A stretch of 32,691 bases of DNA from Reclinomonas americana ATCC 50394 (taxonomy: Eukaryota > Jakobida > Jakobea > Jakobida): contig PS015163.1 of NCBI GenBank assembly GCA_048213135.1, positions 92,597 through 125,287 of the forward strand, in the 5' to 3' direction. The notes beneath the pieces were generated by a model that saw only the letters and a list, made by a program, of their open reading frames with translations, was not told where the DNA came from and made no database searches. Of the stretch, positions 20,210-30,486 are shown piece by piece; position 1 is the first letter of the stretch, and every line of letters begins with the position of its first letter. Made by a program: the position numbers and the translations under genes.

Positions 20210-20307
20210 GTTGTCGCACAGGACGATGGACGATGAGTGCGGTAGAGATCATGCGCTGAGGAGGACAGTGGCAGCTGCAAGGGAGGAGAAGGAGGAGAAG
20301 GAGAAAC
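20210..20307 (+). repeat. Direct repeat, copy at 5' side of RNA ligase gene
   Basis: Same sequence and orientation as 18660-18777. It lies about 50 bp upstream of the ligase ATG at 20158. It shares GTTGTCGCACAGGACGATG, GAGATCATGCGCTGAGGAGG and the GGAGGAGAAGGAGGAGAAGGA purine end. Confidence 0.85.
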
Positions 20308-20506
20308 TAATTTTCATTGGTGTTCGACCGCGACGTCGCGCTTTTTCGGCCAAAATCGATCACTCTACGAGGTCAGGATCTGCAGCCTTCGCTGCCCCTG
20401 CACACCACAGATGCCTGCGCTCTTGAGCATGCTCGACACCTGGTCTGTGCTTTGACTTGACTTGCACAGCTGCAGGACAAAACCGATCTACTCTCTCGGG
20501 TGGAGC

Positions 20507-20775
20507 ATGCGATCTCTTCCGCTCCTTGTGTGCGTTCTCGCACTATGCCTCGCGCTGTGCCTTGCCGCCTCCAGCACACCACCATCGCGACGCTACCAAG
20601 CCGACGGCTCCGAAGTTGCTTACGATTACCTCGACGCCGATGACGACACCAGCAATGAGCAGGCGCAGGCAGTCGCAGTGCACTCCACTGCAGTCACTCC
20701 CTTCTCATGCGCGATCGGAAAGACCGATCTCAGCTCGCTGACGTTGCGTTGAGCAAGAGAGAGAAGTGAGAGAAA

Positions 20776-20809
<34 letters not shown>

Positions 20810-22672
20810 AGTGTGTGTGTGTGTGTGTGTGAGTGAGTGAGTGAGTGAGTGAGTGAGTGAGTGAGTGAGTGTGTGTGTGTGTTTGTGCACGTGTGCAATG
20901 TCCACTTTCGTTCTGCTGTGAGGCCGACCACGTGTGTCTGCGATGCGGATGCTGATGCTTGTGGTGATGTGTGTCAGTGGGTATAATCGCGCGGTGTTTG
21001 GCGATGAGGATCTGGATCCGCCGGGTTATGAGTACGTTGCGTGAGTGCAGCAGTGGTGTGATCGGGTCTTTGGTTTTTTGTGATCTCTCCTCCTGTGTGT
21101 GCGTGAGTGAGTGAGTGAGTGAGTGTGAGAGAGAGAGAGAGAGCTTCACTGGTGTGCTGCGCATTGGTGATCGCTTTTCATCTCACTTCATCTCGATCAT
21201 TTGGAGAGCTGTCGATCGCTTCCCCGCTCTTTACTCACGCTTTCTCCTTTATCTTGAGGAGCTTTTCATCGCTTTCCTATTCGTCGCGATCCTACTCTCC
21301 ATTCCGCTCTGTATTGCTCCTGTCGATTGTTCCGCCAGAGTCTGCGTTCGTTGCTCGCCATCGTTTCCCCACTCAGTCGTTTCCCCCTCCATGATTCACT
21401 CTCCTTCATCACAATCTGCGTTCAGTTGCTCGCCAGCGATCGCTTCCGCCGCTTTGCATGTTTCCTTCTCAGCTCTATTCCACTACATTCTGCGTTCTGT
21501 TCCTTGTCTGTCGCTTCCCTGCTCTCCATCCACTCTATTGATACTTGCCTCCAGGGTTCACTCTCCTCATCACAGTTTGCGTTCAGTTGCTCGCCAGCGA
21601 TCGCTTCCACCGCTTCGCACGCTCTTACTCATCGCTGTTCCACCACATTCTGGCGTTCTGTTCCTTGTCAGTCTCTTCCCTGCTCTTACATGGACCCACC
21701 CACCACTGCATTCTGCGTTCTGTTGCTCGCCAGCGATCGTTTCCCTGCTCTCTCCATTCACTCTGTGAAGCGCTCTTTTCGCTCTCCCCTCCCACACTAC
21801 CGATCGCCTCCATTGCCGTGCGCTTCTCTCCGTTTAGATCGCTCACTTCCTCCCTTGCCTCCCGCACAGCAAGTCATGATCTGCTCCGCCATCTCGTCCA
21901 AGGTGAGCATTGTTGCATCTCTTCCCTTCCACCTCCCACTCCTGCTCATCGCCTCTCCCACACAGGGCCAATGCTCCGGTACTCGCACACTCACTCCATT
22001 CTGCCCCTCATCCTCCCTTGCTGATCACTCTCTCCCTTCCGCAGGCAACCCCGTCGATCGCCCCGCCGCCGTGCTGCAGCGACGACCGGCCTCGGCCACC
22101 ACTCCGCTCTGCAAGAACTGCGGCGCCTTCAACGCCAACACGACGCTCGAGTACATTGATCCGATGAACGAGTCCGTCGGCGTGCGCCTGATTTACCGCG
22201 ACGGCGCCAGCTACAGCCGCCTCCGCGCCTACCGCACGTCGTACATTGATTTCTACTGCAACAAGACGATTGCGCCGGAGCAGGTGCAGATGCACTACAA
22301 TGGCGAGGACCGCACGCACGGCGTTTACCACTTCCGCATGGACACTCCCGTGGCGTGCCCAGTGGAACCGCCCCCACCAGGTGCGTGCAATCCGTGCTCT
22401 CTCTCTCACACATGTCCCTTGGCACCCCTCTCCCTCTTACCCAACACCACACAGGCGGCATCAATGTGACCGCTGTCGTGATCGGCTCCATTGGCGGCGC
22501 CATTGTTTTGGTGGCTGCTGTTATCATCATCATCTTCCTCGTGCGCCGCAACCGCCGCTTGCAGGCCGACGTGACCAAGTTCCGCGAGTGGGAGAAAACG
22601 CAGACGGCCTCGGTCAAGAACCCGTACGGTCAGCTGCAGGAGGATCCACGGGCTGGCTCCATTCAGATTTGA
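20507..22672 (+). CDS. Type I membrane receptor with an MRH (mannose-6-phosphate receptor) domain
   Basis: Exon 1 is 20507-20742: signal peptide MRSLPLLVCVLALCLALCLAAS, acidic linker, then SCAIGKTDLSSLT, the usual MRH opening. A middle exon near 20866-20978 encodes VHVCNVHFRSAVRPTTC..CGDVCQW; its limits are unsure. Then 21870-21902, a 13-nt microexon at 21966-21978, 22045-22380 and 22455-22672 join in phase. The MRH end is RLIYRDGASYSRLRAYRTSY, FYCNKTIAPEQ, GEDRTHGVYHF and TPVACP. The four sugar-binding residues of the family have candidates: Gln (VCQ), Arg (YRTS), Glu (GED) and Tyr (VYHF). One transmembrane helix (VTAVVIGSIGGAIVLVAAV...) precedes a tail with a YGQL sorting signal (YxxPhi). 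Likely a cargo receptor of Golgi and endosomes. Two Cys positions of the domain are absent. Confidence 0.75.
20775..20880. repeat. (GA)n, (GT)n and (GAGT)n microsatellite
   Basis: GT, GA and about ten GAGT units follow each other in intron 1 of the MRH gene. The probable acceptor AG of exon 2 lies within the last GAGT units, so the exon 2 start is ambiguous. Confidence 0.85.
21330..21770. repeat. Intronic tandem repeat, about 162-bp period
   Basis: CTGCGTTCAGTTGCTCGCCAGCGATCGCTTCC at about 21417 returns at about 21579. The block starting TTCCAC.ACATTCTG.CGTTCTGTTCC at 21476 returns at 21638. Both are 162 bp apart. A weaker earlier unit is near 21342 and a later one near 21716. The repeat sits in the long CT-rich intron of the MRH gene. 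Its core contains the 8-bp palindrome GCGATCGC. Confidence 0.8.
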
Positions 22673-22749
22673 GTGTGTCGGGGTGGCTGTTCACGCGGTA
22701 TCTCGTTGTTGTTGAGCACAGTGAAGTTGTGCTTTTTATCACCACCAGT

Positions 22750-23885
22750 TCACTTGACTCGATTCCACTCGTCGTAGCGCAGTAGATTCTCGGCCAGCAC
22801 AGCGGAGAGGTGCGAGGCCACCACCCCCACGTGCGCGGGTGTAGTGGTGGCGACGACAGTCGGTAGAGCCTCGCGCATCAACGCCGTGGCCGGCAGTGCC
22901 ACCAACCACGGAGGCCACACCTTGTCGCCATCATCGCCCACCACAAACGCCACTCGATCGTGCGACCGCCTCGTCTGCGCCCACTGCTGTGCATCCTGCG
23001 ACACCTCCACAGCGCGCGCCAGCGCCTCTGGAGTCAACAGCAGCAGGTGCCGCCTGTACGCCTCCTTGAACAGCGCAACGCACACCTCGTGCAGACGCTG
23101 CGTGATCTCGTCGCACACACGCGGATGCACGTGCACCTTGCGGGTCCACACGCGGCTAAAGATCTCTGTTGTGATGTGGCATGTGAGCTGCTGACACAGC
23201 GTGTGTCGTCTCGCCTCACGTCCTCCACTCACCCTTATCGGCCGCCATCTGCACCACTGATCGTCGTGCAGTCACGTACACACCGCCGAGGGTGCCGCCC
23301 TCGAATCCCCACTCACGCACACTCACATCCGCGTGCGACGCAAGCGCCCGCGCGCCAATGTCAGGCATCGCCCACTGTCGACCTTGCTCATCGGAGGCCC
23401 GCACGAAGCGAATGAGAAAACCTGACGACAAGATATGAGACACTGAAGTAGAGGAAGAAGAAGAATGGAGAGAAGCAAGGAGAGGAGAGAGGAGAGAGGA
23501 GGAGGAGGAGGAGGAGGAGGAGCAGGAAGAAGAAGAAGAAGAAGAAGGAGGAGGAGAAGAAGAAGGATAAGAAGAGGAACAAGAGCAAGAAGAAGCCCGC
23601 TACTTTCTCCCCTTTCCTCTCCCCTCTCCTCTCCTCTCCCCTCTCCTCTCCCCTCTCCTCTCCCCTCTCCTCTCCCCACTCCTCTCCTCCCCCCTCTCTC
23701 AACTTCTTGGGTACGCCTGCTGCAGCACAATGCACCGTCGCACAGGCGCCAACCATCGACTCACTGCTCCTGTGCAGACACAGAGAGGACCATGAGTCGA
23801 CCTCGTGCGTGAAAGACAAGCCAAGCAGACGCAACAGTGCGGGTTGCACCACGGAGGTCGCAGGATCATTGACTTTGTTGCCCAC
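22750..23885 (-). CDS. Unrecognised protein, at least three exons
   Basis: The last exon, 22750-23165, encodes EIFSRVWTRKVHVHPRVCDE through RVAFVVGDDGDKVWPPWLVA to the end at NRVK. It joins in phase 1 (AAG G|AG ATC) to a middle exon at 23233-23421 encoding FLIRFVRASDEQGRQW and GFEGGTLGGVYVTARRSVVQ. A more upstream coding stretch lies at about 23752-23885 (ALLRLLGLSFTHEVDSW, SSESMVGACATVHC) and can be joined through a GTGCTG donor, but no in-frame ATG is clear, so the first exon or start is unsettled. No signal peptide or transmembrane helix is obvious. I do not recognise the family. The gene is convergent with the MRH receptor gene, with 77 bp between stops, and divergent from the kinesin gene. 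Confidence 0.55.
23441..23705. repeat. Long purine tract followed by a pyrimidine tract
   Basis: About 140 bp of almost pure purines (AGAAGA, GGAGGA) at 23449-23596 is followed by about 95 bp of almost pure pyrimidines (CTCTCCCCTCTC repeats) at 23603-23700. The second part is a mirror-symmetric TCTCCCCTCTCC array. It lies in an inferred intron of the minus-strand gene. Confidence 0.85.
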
Positions 23886-24005
23886 CTTTGTTGACCCTTT
23901 GACCGTTACAAATTTTCGTCGTCACTCGCGAGAAAAGTCCAGCGCGCGCGCACACACTTACTCCCACACGCACACAGATAGTCACTCTCCGCGTCTGCGC
24001 CTCTC
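23886..24005. promoter_or_regulatory. Short divergent intergenic region
   Basis: About 120 bp separate the leftward unknown gene from the rightward kinesin-6 gene. It contains CTCGCGAG and GCGCGCGCGC elements and no TATA-like sequence. It may act as a shared promoter. This is an inference from gene layout only. Confidence 0.3.
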
Positions 24006-26845
24006 ATGCATCGCACACCGCCAGTGTCGGCGAAGAAGCCCATGCAGTTGCGTCGCACTCAATGGCTTCAGTGTGTCACTCACTCGGTCTCATTCAGTGC
24101 GTGTTCGTGCAGTGGCCTGAGCACAGCCAAGTCGGTGCGCTTTCACCACATGGCGCCCGTGGATCAGAGGTGCTTGCGTCGCACACACTCTTGCCCCCAT
24201 GACACACACTCGCTCTTCCGCTCACTTGTGCTTGTTGCAGCACGGCGATTGACGAGGTGACGCGTCAATTGGTGTTCTCACCGTCCACACCCGGTGGCGC
24301 CCTGCCGCGTCGCAACAAGGCAACAGGAGGCACTCCATCGCACGCAGCCGGCACTGTCATTGGCACGCCAGGAGGCGGCAATGCAGAGACTGCTCCGGTC
24401 AAGGTCAGCAATCAACAGTCGCGGTGCTCTTCTTGCTCGTCGCCTAACCACCCCCCCCCCCCTCCTCTCTCTCTCTCCTCCNNNNNNNNNNNNNNNNNNN
24501 NNNNNNNNNNNNNNNNNNNNNNNNNNNNNNNNNNNNNNNNNNNNNNNNNNNNNNNNNNNNNNNNNNNNNNNNNNNNNNNNNNNNNNNNNNNNNNNNNNNN
24601 NNNNNNNNNNNNNNNNNNNNNNNNNNNNNNNNNNNNNNNNNNNNNNNNNNNNNNNNNNNNNNNNNNNNNNNNNNNNNNNNNNNNNNNNNNNNNNNNNNNN
24701 NNNNNNNNNNNNNNNNNNNNNNNNNNNNNNNNNNNNNNNNNNNNNNNNNNNNNNNNNNNNNNNNNNNNNNNNNNNNNNNNNNNNNNNNNNNNNNNNNNNN
24801 NNNNNNNNNNNNNNNNNNNNNNNNNNNNNNNNNNNNNNNNNNNNNNNNNNNNNNNNNNNNNNNNNNNNNNNNNNNNNNNNNNNNNNNNNNNNNNNNNNNN
24901 NNNNNNNNNNNNNNNNNNNNNNNNNNNNNNNNNNNNNNNNNNNNNNNNNNNNNNNNNNNNNNNNNNNNNNNNNNNNNNNNNNNNNNNNNNNNNNNNNNNN
25001 NNNNNNNNNNNNNNNNNNNNNNNNNNNNNNNNNNNNNNNNNNNNNNNNNNNNNNNNNNNNNNNNNNNNNNNNNNNNNNNNNNNNNNNNNNNNNNNNNNNN
25101 NNNNNNNNNNNNNNNNNNNNNNNNNNNNNNNNNNNNNNNNNNNNNNNNNNNNNNNNNNNNNNNNNNNNNNNNNNNNNNNNNNNNNNNNNNNNNNNNNNNN
25201 NNNNNNNNNNNNNNNNNNNNNNNNNNNNNNNNNNNNNNNNNNNNNNNNNNNNNNNNNNNNNNNNNNNNNNNNNNNNNNNNNNNNNNNNNNNNNNNNNNNN
25301 NNNNNNNNNNNNNNNNNNNNNNNNNNNNNNNNNNNNNNNNNNNNNNNNNNNNNNNNNNNNNNNNNNNNNNNNNNNNNNNNNNNNNNNNNNNNNNNNNNNN
25401 NNNNNNNNNNNNNNNNNNNNNNNNNNNNNNNNNNNNNNNNNNNNNNNNNNNNNNCGCGTCTCTTCTTCGTCTCGTCCGCCTACCCACCCCCCCTCCCCTC
25501 CTCTCTCTCTCTCCCTCTCCCTCTCCCTCTCCCTCTCCCTCTCCCCTCTCCCCTCTCCCCTCTCCCTCTCCCTCTCTCCCCGACTCACAGGTGTTCCTTC
25601 GTCTGCGCCCCATGGAGGATCCCACCGAGGCCAGCAACGTCCGTATCAACGACGACAGCACAGTCACGCTTGTGCCGCCACCTGCGCTGGGTGGCCGTCA
25701 AGTGGACCGCAACGAGCGCACGTTTACGTTTCACCGCATCTTTGATGCACACGCCTCGCAGGTGCGACGAGAGCGGGCGGGCACACACACACACCCCACA
25801 CATTGCGCAGTGTTCTCACTGGAGAATCTGCGTGTGCGTAGGATGACTTGTTCAGCACGTGCGCAATGCCGCTGGTCAACAATTTGTGCGAGGGCCAGTC
25901 GGCGCTGCTGTTTGCCTACGGCGTGACGAATGCCGGCAAGACGTACACCATTCTTGGTACGAACGAGCACGAGGGCATTCTGCCGCGGTGCTTGCGTCGC
26001 ATCATCGGGCTCGTCACGACCCACAATGCGCACCGCCACGACACTCGACGCGGCGAGGAGGGTGAGTGCACTCGTGCCGCACACTCTTTCTCTGCCAATT
26101 CACTGACGTGTCGCCTCCTCCCAGAACCCGCTCTATCGCACTTTGACAAGCAATACGTGTACAGCGTGGTTGTCTCGCAACTGGAGATCTACAACGAGCG
26201 CTGTTTCGACTTGCTGGCGGGTCCACCGCAGTACGACTGCGCCGCCGATGTGGGTGCCAGTCGCCGAGCACCGCTCGACATTCATTTCCGCGACAACCGC
26301 GTGCATGTCGTGGGACTGGAGGAGCGCCCGCTTCCAGACCTCGAAACGGCTGCCGATGTGCTGGCGCACGGCATTCGCAATCGCCAGACCGCTGTCACCG
26401 CGGCCAATGAGCTGTCGAGTCGCAGCCACAGCGTCTTCACCATCAAGCTTGTGCGACACAACCCGTCAGTCGTTGCGTGCCTTTTGTGAGTGGCCGAAAG
26501 GAGGCGAGCGTATGCTCATCCTCACACACGCTTGAGCAGATTGGGCCGACCGAAGAAGTCGGTGTGTTGAAGCTTGTCGACTTGGCTGGCTCCGAGCGCG
26601 CCTCCAAGACCGGCGCCGACGGCGAACGCCTCCGTGAGGCCATGCAGATCAACTCATCGCTGCACGTGCTTGGCAAGTGCCTCGAGGCGCTGCGCAAGTC
26701 GCAAAAGTCGGAGCAGCGCGTCCCCTTCCGCGAGAGCAAGCTCACTCGCATCTTCCAGGACACGTTCCTCGACGGTGGACGGGTGGTGCGTCAGTCACAG
26801 AGTGTCGCTGTTTGCGTTGGCAGTGCTTGCTGGCTGCTGCAGTCT

Positions 26846-26885
<40 letters not shown>

Positions 26886-29800
26886 NNNNNNNNNNNNNNN
26901 NNNNNNNNNNNNNNNNNNNNNNNNNNNNNNNNNNNNNNNNNNNNNNNNNNNNNNNNNNNNNNNNNNNNNNNNNNNNNNNNNNNNNNNNNNNNNNNNNNNN
27001 NNNNNNNNNNNNNNNNNNNNNNNNNNNNNNNNNNNNNNNNNNNNNNNNNNNNNNNNNNNNNNNNNNNNNNNNNNNNNNNNNNNNNNNNNNNNNNNNNNNN
27101 NNNNNNNNNNNNNNNNNNNNNNNNNNNNNNNNNNNNNNNNNNNNNNNNNNNNNNNNNNNNNNNNNNNNNNNNNNNNNNNNNNNNNNNNNNNNNNNNNNNN
27201 NNNNNNNNNNNNNNNNNNNNNNNNNNNNNNNNNNNNNNNNNNNNNNNNNNNNNNNNNNNNNNNNNNNNNNNNNNNNNNNNNNNNNNNNNNNNNNNNNNNN
27301 NNNNNNNNNNNNNNNNNNNNNNNNNNNNNNNNNNNNNNNNNNNNNNNNNNNNNNNNNNNNNNNNNNNNNNNNNNNNNNNNNNNNNNNNNNNNNNNNNNNN
27401 NNNNNNNNNNNACGCGCGCTCTCCCCCACTATTTCCCTCACTCTCTCTCTCTCTCTTTTCTCTTCTCTTCTGTGTTCACTCCCTCTCTTGTTGCCTACTC
27501 TTACTGTTGTCACGCGCTCTCTCCCACTCTTCCTCTCTCTCTCTCTCTCGTTCTCTCCTCTTCTGTGTTCACTCCCTCTTGTTACCTTCTCTTATTGTTG
27601 TCACGCGCTCTCCCACTCTCTCTACCTTTCTCCTTCTCCTATCTTCGTTCCTTATCCACTCACTTCCCATCTCTTCCCCCAGGTGATGATTGCCAATGTC
27701 AACCCATCGGCCCGCGAGTACGATGAAACCTCCAACACCTTGCACTACTCCGCAATCGCCAAGGGCATTCACACGGTCAGCCGCGTGGACACTGGGCGCA
27801 AGCGCATCTTTGCCTCATCGCCTGGCATGGCCTCGGTGGCGTCGTCGGAAGGTGTGCACTTCGTCTACTGCGATATTTGTCGTCGTTTCCAGAAAACATG
27901 CTAACGCGCTGGCACAGCGTACTTGGAACTCGTCGAGTACAACGAGCATCTCATCAACGAAATCGACCTGCTGCGCCGTCGGGTACGCCGCAGCTCACTC
28001 TGTGTGACTCGAATCTCTCCCACCGCTCACCTTTTTCTTGTGACAGATTCTCGAGGACGACATCCGCCACAGCGAGGCACTGAACGAAACGAGGGAGATT
28101 CTTGCCAGCGAACTCGCACTCAAGCTGGCTGAAACGCAACGCTTTTACGAGGATCTCATGGAGGAGCAGGTTTTTTTTCATGAAAGCGGAATGGTTTTCC
28201 TCTGCCGTCCCTCTTCAACTGATCACCTCGTCTCGCACAGCTGGCCGACTGTGAGCTTAAGATGGAGCGCAAGATCGCACTGTTTGAGCGGCATGCAGGC
28301 CTTGTGGCACCAGCTGACGTTGCGCAGCCGGCGAACTCCCTCGGAGCTGCAGAGATTGCCAGTCTGCGTGGTGCGTTGCGTCCTCACTTGCTTCCTCTTT
28401 CTTTCTCTCACTCCTTCCCATTTCTCAGAATCACTCTCGCAACTGCAAGACGCCTTCAAGAAGCAGCTGGAGTGCGCCCACAAGGAAACTGCGCGTGTCA
28501 TGCACGAGCTGGAGGAGCGGAACAATGCGTACCTGCAGCTGCAACGAGACTCAGCTGCCGCCGAGCGTCAGCACGCAGAGAACAGCCGCCAGCAGGAGGC
28601 CGTGATCATGTCACTGAAGCAGGAGTTGGTGGTGGCGCACAGTCGCTCGCGCGCTCTCGAGCAGCAGAATTTGCAGTTGGAGGACGAAAAGTCATTGGCC
28701 CTCGCCGAGGTTGCCTCACTGCGAGGTGCAGTCTGCTCTCACTCTCGCACCCGCACACGCACTCACACGCTTGCCCCGTTGCCCTCACATTCACTTCGCG
28801 CCACACAGAGGAACATGCAGAGCAGGCCCAAGAGCTGTTGCGCAAGCGAGACAGCATCTCGTTCTCGGTGAGCAACAGCACGACAGCCGTGCCTTGCTAA
28901 CCGTGCGTGTTCATCTCACCCTATTGCTTTGCTGCTGGCAGGACGAGGAGGCGCAGCATGAGGTTGAAATGCTGCGCGCACGCCTGCAAGTGGCCGAGCT
29001 GCGCACTGCCGAGTTGAAGGACCTGGCTGAGCAGCTGAAGCAGCAGCTGTACTTCCAGCTGCAAAAGGAGACAGTCACCACCACCGTACAGTGGGAGGAA
29101 CCAATGGAGGAGGACGATGAGGAGGAAGAGGAGGAAGACGCGGAGAAGAAGGCTCGCCGTCTCAGTCGCAAGCGGCCATCAGATCAGAGCACCGAGGCTC
29201 TGGAGGCGCACATTAAGTTGTCGCCGCCAGCTGCCTGGCTGCGCGAGCGCCTTTCTCTCACTGTCGCTGCCTCACCGACGAGCGCCAGTCCGGTGGTGTT
29301 GGCCCAGCCACGCAGTCCACTGCCGCTCACATTCGGTGGCAACGGGTCTTCGTCGACAATGTCGCCAGCCCCCGCACCAATGGTCATGGCTCCGCGTCCA
29401 CTGGTGGTGACGACGACCACTGCAGCTGCGCCGCCGGCCGAGACTACCCGCAAGCAGCAGCCACGACGCACCACGAAAAAGAAGGCCGCTACGCCATCAC
29501 CGCCACCGTCGCCCATGTCGCCGCCGCGGCAAGCACCCGCCGCAGAGGAGCTGGAGAAAGAGGACGCTGCGATGGCCGGCGACCACGAGGACGAAGACGG
29601 AGAAGAGGATGAGACTGGCGAGGAGCCGGTGGCGCGAGAGGAAACGGCAGTGCTGCGAGAGCGGTTCCCGTTCTCACCCGACAGCATGCCCGCGGCGCGT
29701 GTTAAGAAGAGTTGCGACAATCTCAGCTGCTCATGTCAGGGGATCCCTGTCTGACTCCATTCCGTGTATATTGCAGCGTTTGGTCAAAAGGTCAAGGCCT

Positions 29801-30333
29801 TTACGAAAAATCTGTTCAGCAAGAAGAAGAAGACCAAGGACCCGGAGGTAATTTTTCTCGTCTCCTTCTTTTGCTGTAGGCTTGCCCGCCGCAGTTGCTC
29901 ACCTGCCCATGTACAGCGCGCATTCATGGACTCACCGTCGTTCATTGTCGCCGAGAATGAGGCGGCAAAGGACAAGGAGAATTCGCCGGCCAAGCTCGAC
30001 TTTGCCGATGCCGCAGAGCCGCCATCTCCGACCGCGGACGAAGTGGCCGTCGCTGCCGCCTCACCGGTGGTGGAGACCAAGCCAAAGAGCAGGTGAGAAG
30101 AAACAAAGCGTTGTGTGTGTGTGACTGCATGACGAGCTCCTCCTCACGCGTTTTTATTGTGCGCTGCAGCGGCCGCCGAAAGCTGCACAATGTGGAGAGC
30201 AAGCCGGCCGAATCGCGGGTATGTTCTCTCTACCTCCTCCATCCTGTCCTATCGAGCTCATGGCGTGCTGCAGGGACCCACACGCACACCAATCGCCAAG
30301 CGCACGCGCAATCGCACGGCCGTGGTCAAATAA
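24006..30333 (+). CDS. Kinesin-6 family motor protein (KIF20/KIF23-like)
   Basis: Eighteen exons total 3249 nt (1082 aa), in phase throughout: 24006-24070, 24122-24169, 24241-24403, 25591-25761, 25842-26061, 26125-26471, 26540-26782, 27683-27851, 27918-27982, 28047-28169, 28241-28370, 28429-28725, 28809-28867, 28942-29734, 29777-29847, 29917-30092, 30170-30218 and 30274-30333. The motor domain spans about 92-455: VFLRLRP, P-loop GVTNAGKT at 176-183 (the kinesin-6 form), switch I NELSSRSH at 317-324, switch II DLAGSE at 352-357 and ANVNPSAREYDET. Coiled coil fills about 480-720. An acidic run, a basic KKARRLSRKRP segment, Pro/Thr-rich disorder and a basic C-terminus follow. Kinesin-6 motors work at the spindle midzone in cytokinesis. 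Both large N gaps lie in introns (3 and 7), so no coding sequence seems lost. Intron 6 opens with GTTGCG. Confidence 0.93.
25499..25580. repeat. (CTCTCC)n / CTCC tract before kinesin exon 4
   Basis: CTCTCC and CTCCC repeats run from the 973-N gap to the acceptor CGACTCACAG at 25581-25590. They serve as an extended polypyrimidine tract. A matching (CT)n run at 26851-26885 borders the next gap in intron 7. Confidence 0.85.
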
Positions 30334-30486
30334 GCGGAGCTCTGCTGCCCCGCTGATATCGAGCGCGGGTGTGCAGGATAGCCGCCACCCGTGCAATGTT
30401 TTTCCCACCCTCCCCGCCACCGCCACCGCCACCCGAATGTATATAGACAGCATCATGATCGACATTTTATTTTGACCGCGCCTGGC

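Noticed and set aside
20943-21041. A separate 33-aa signal-peptide-like small protein (MRMLMLVVMC...)
   Set aside because: The hydrophobic look comes from an alternate frame of the MRH exon, where cysteine spacing supports the receptor frame.
27412-27680. Frames through the CT-rich sequence before kinesin exon 8
   Set aside because: Intronic pyrimidine repeats (CACGCGCTCTC, TTATTGTTGTCACGCG). Flanking exons already join in phase as DGGR|VMIANV.
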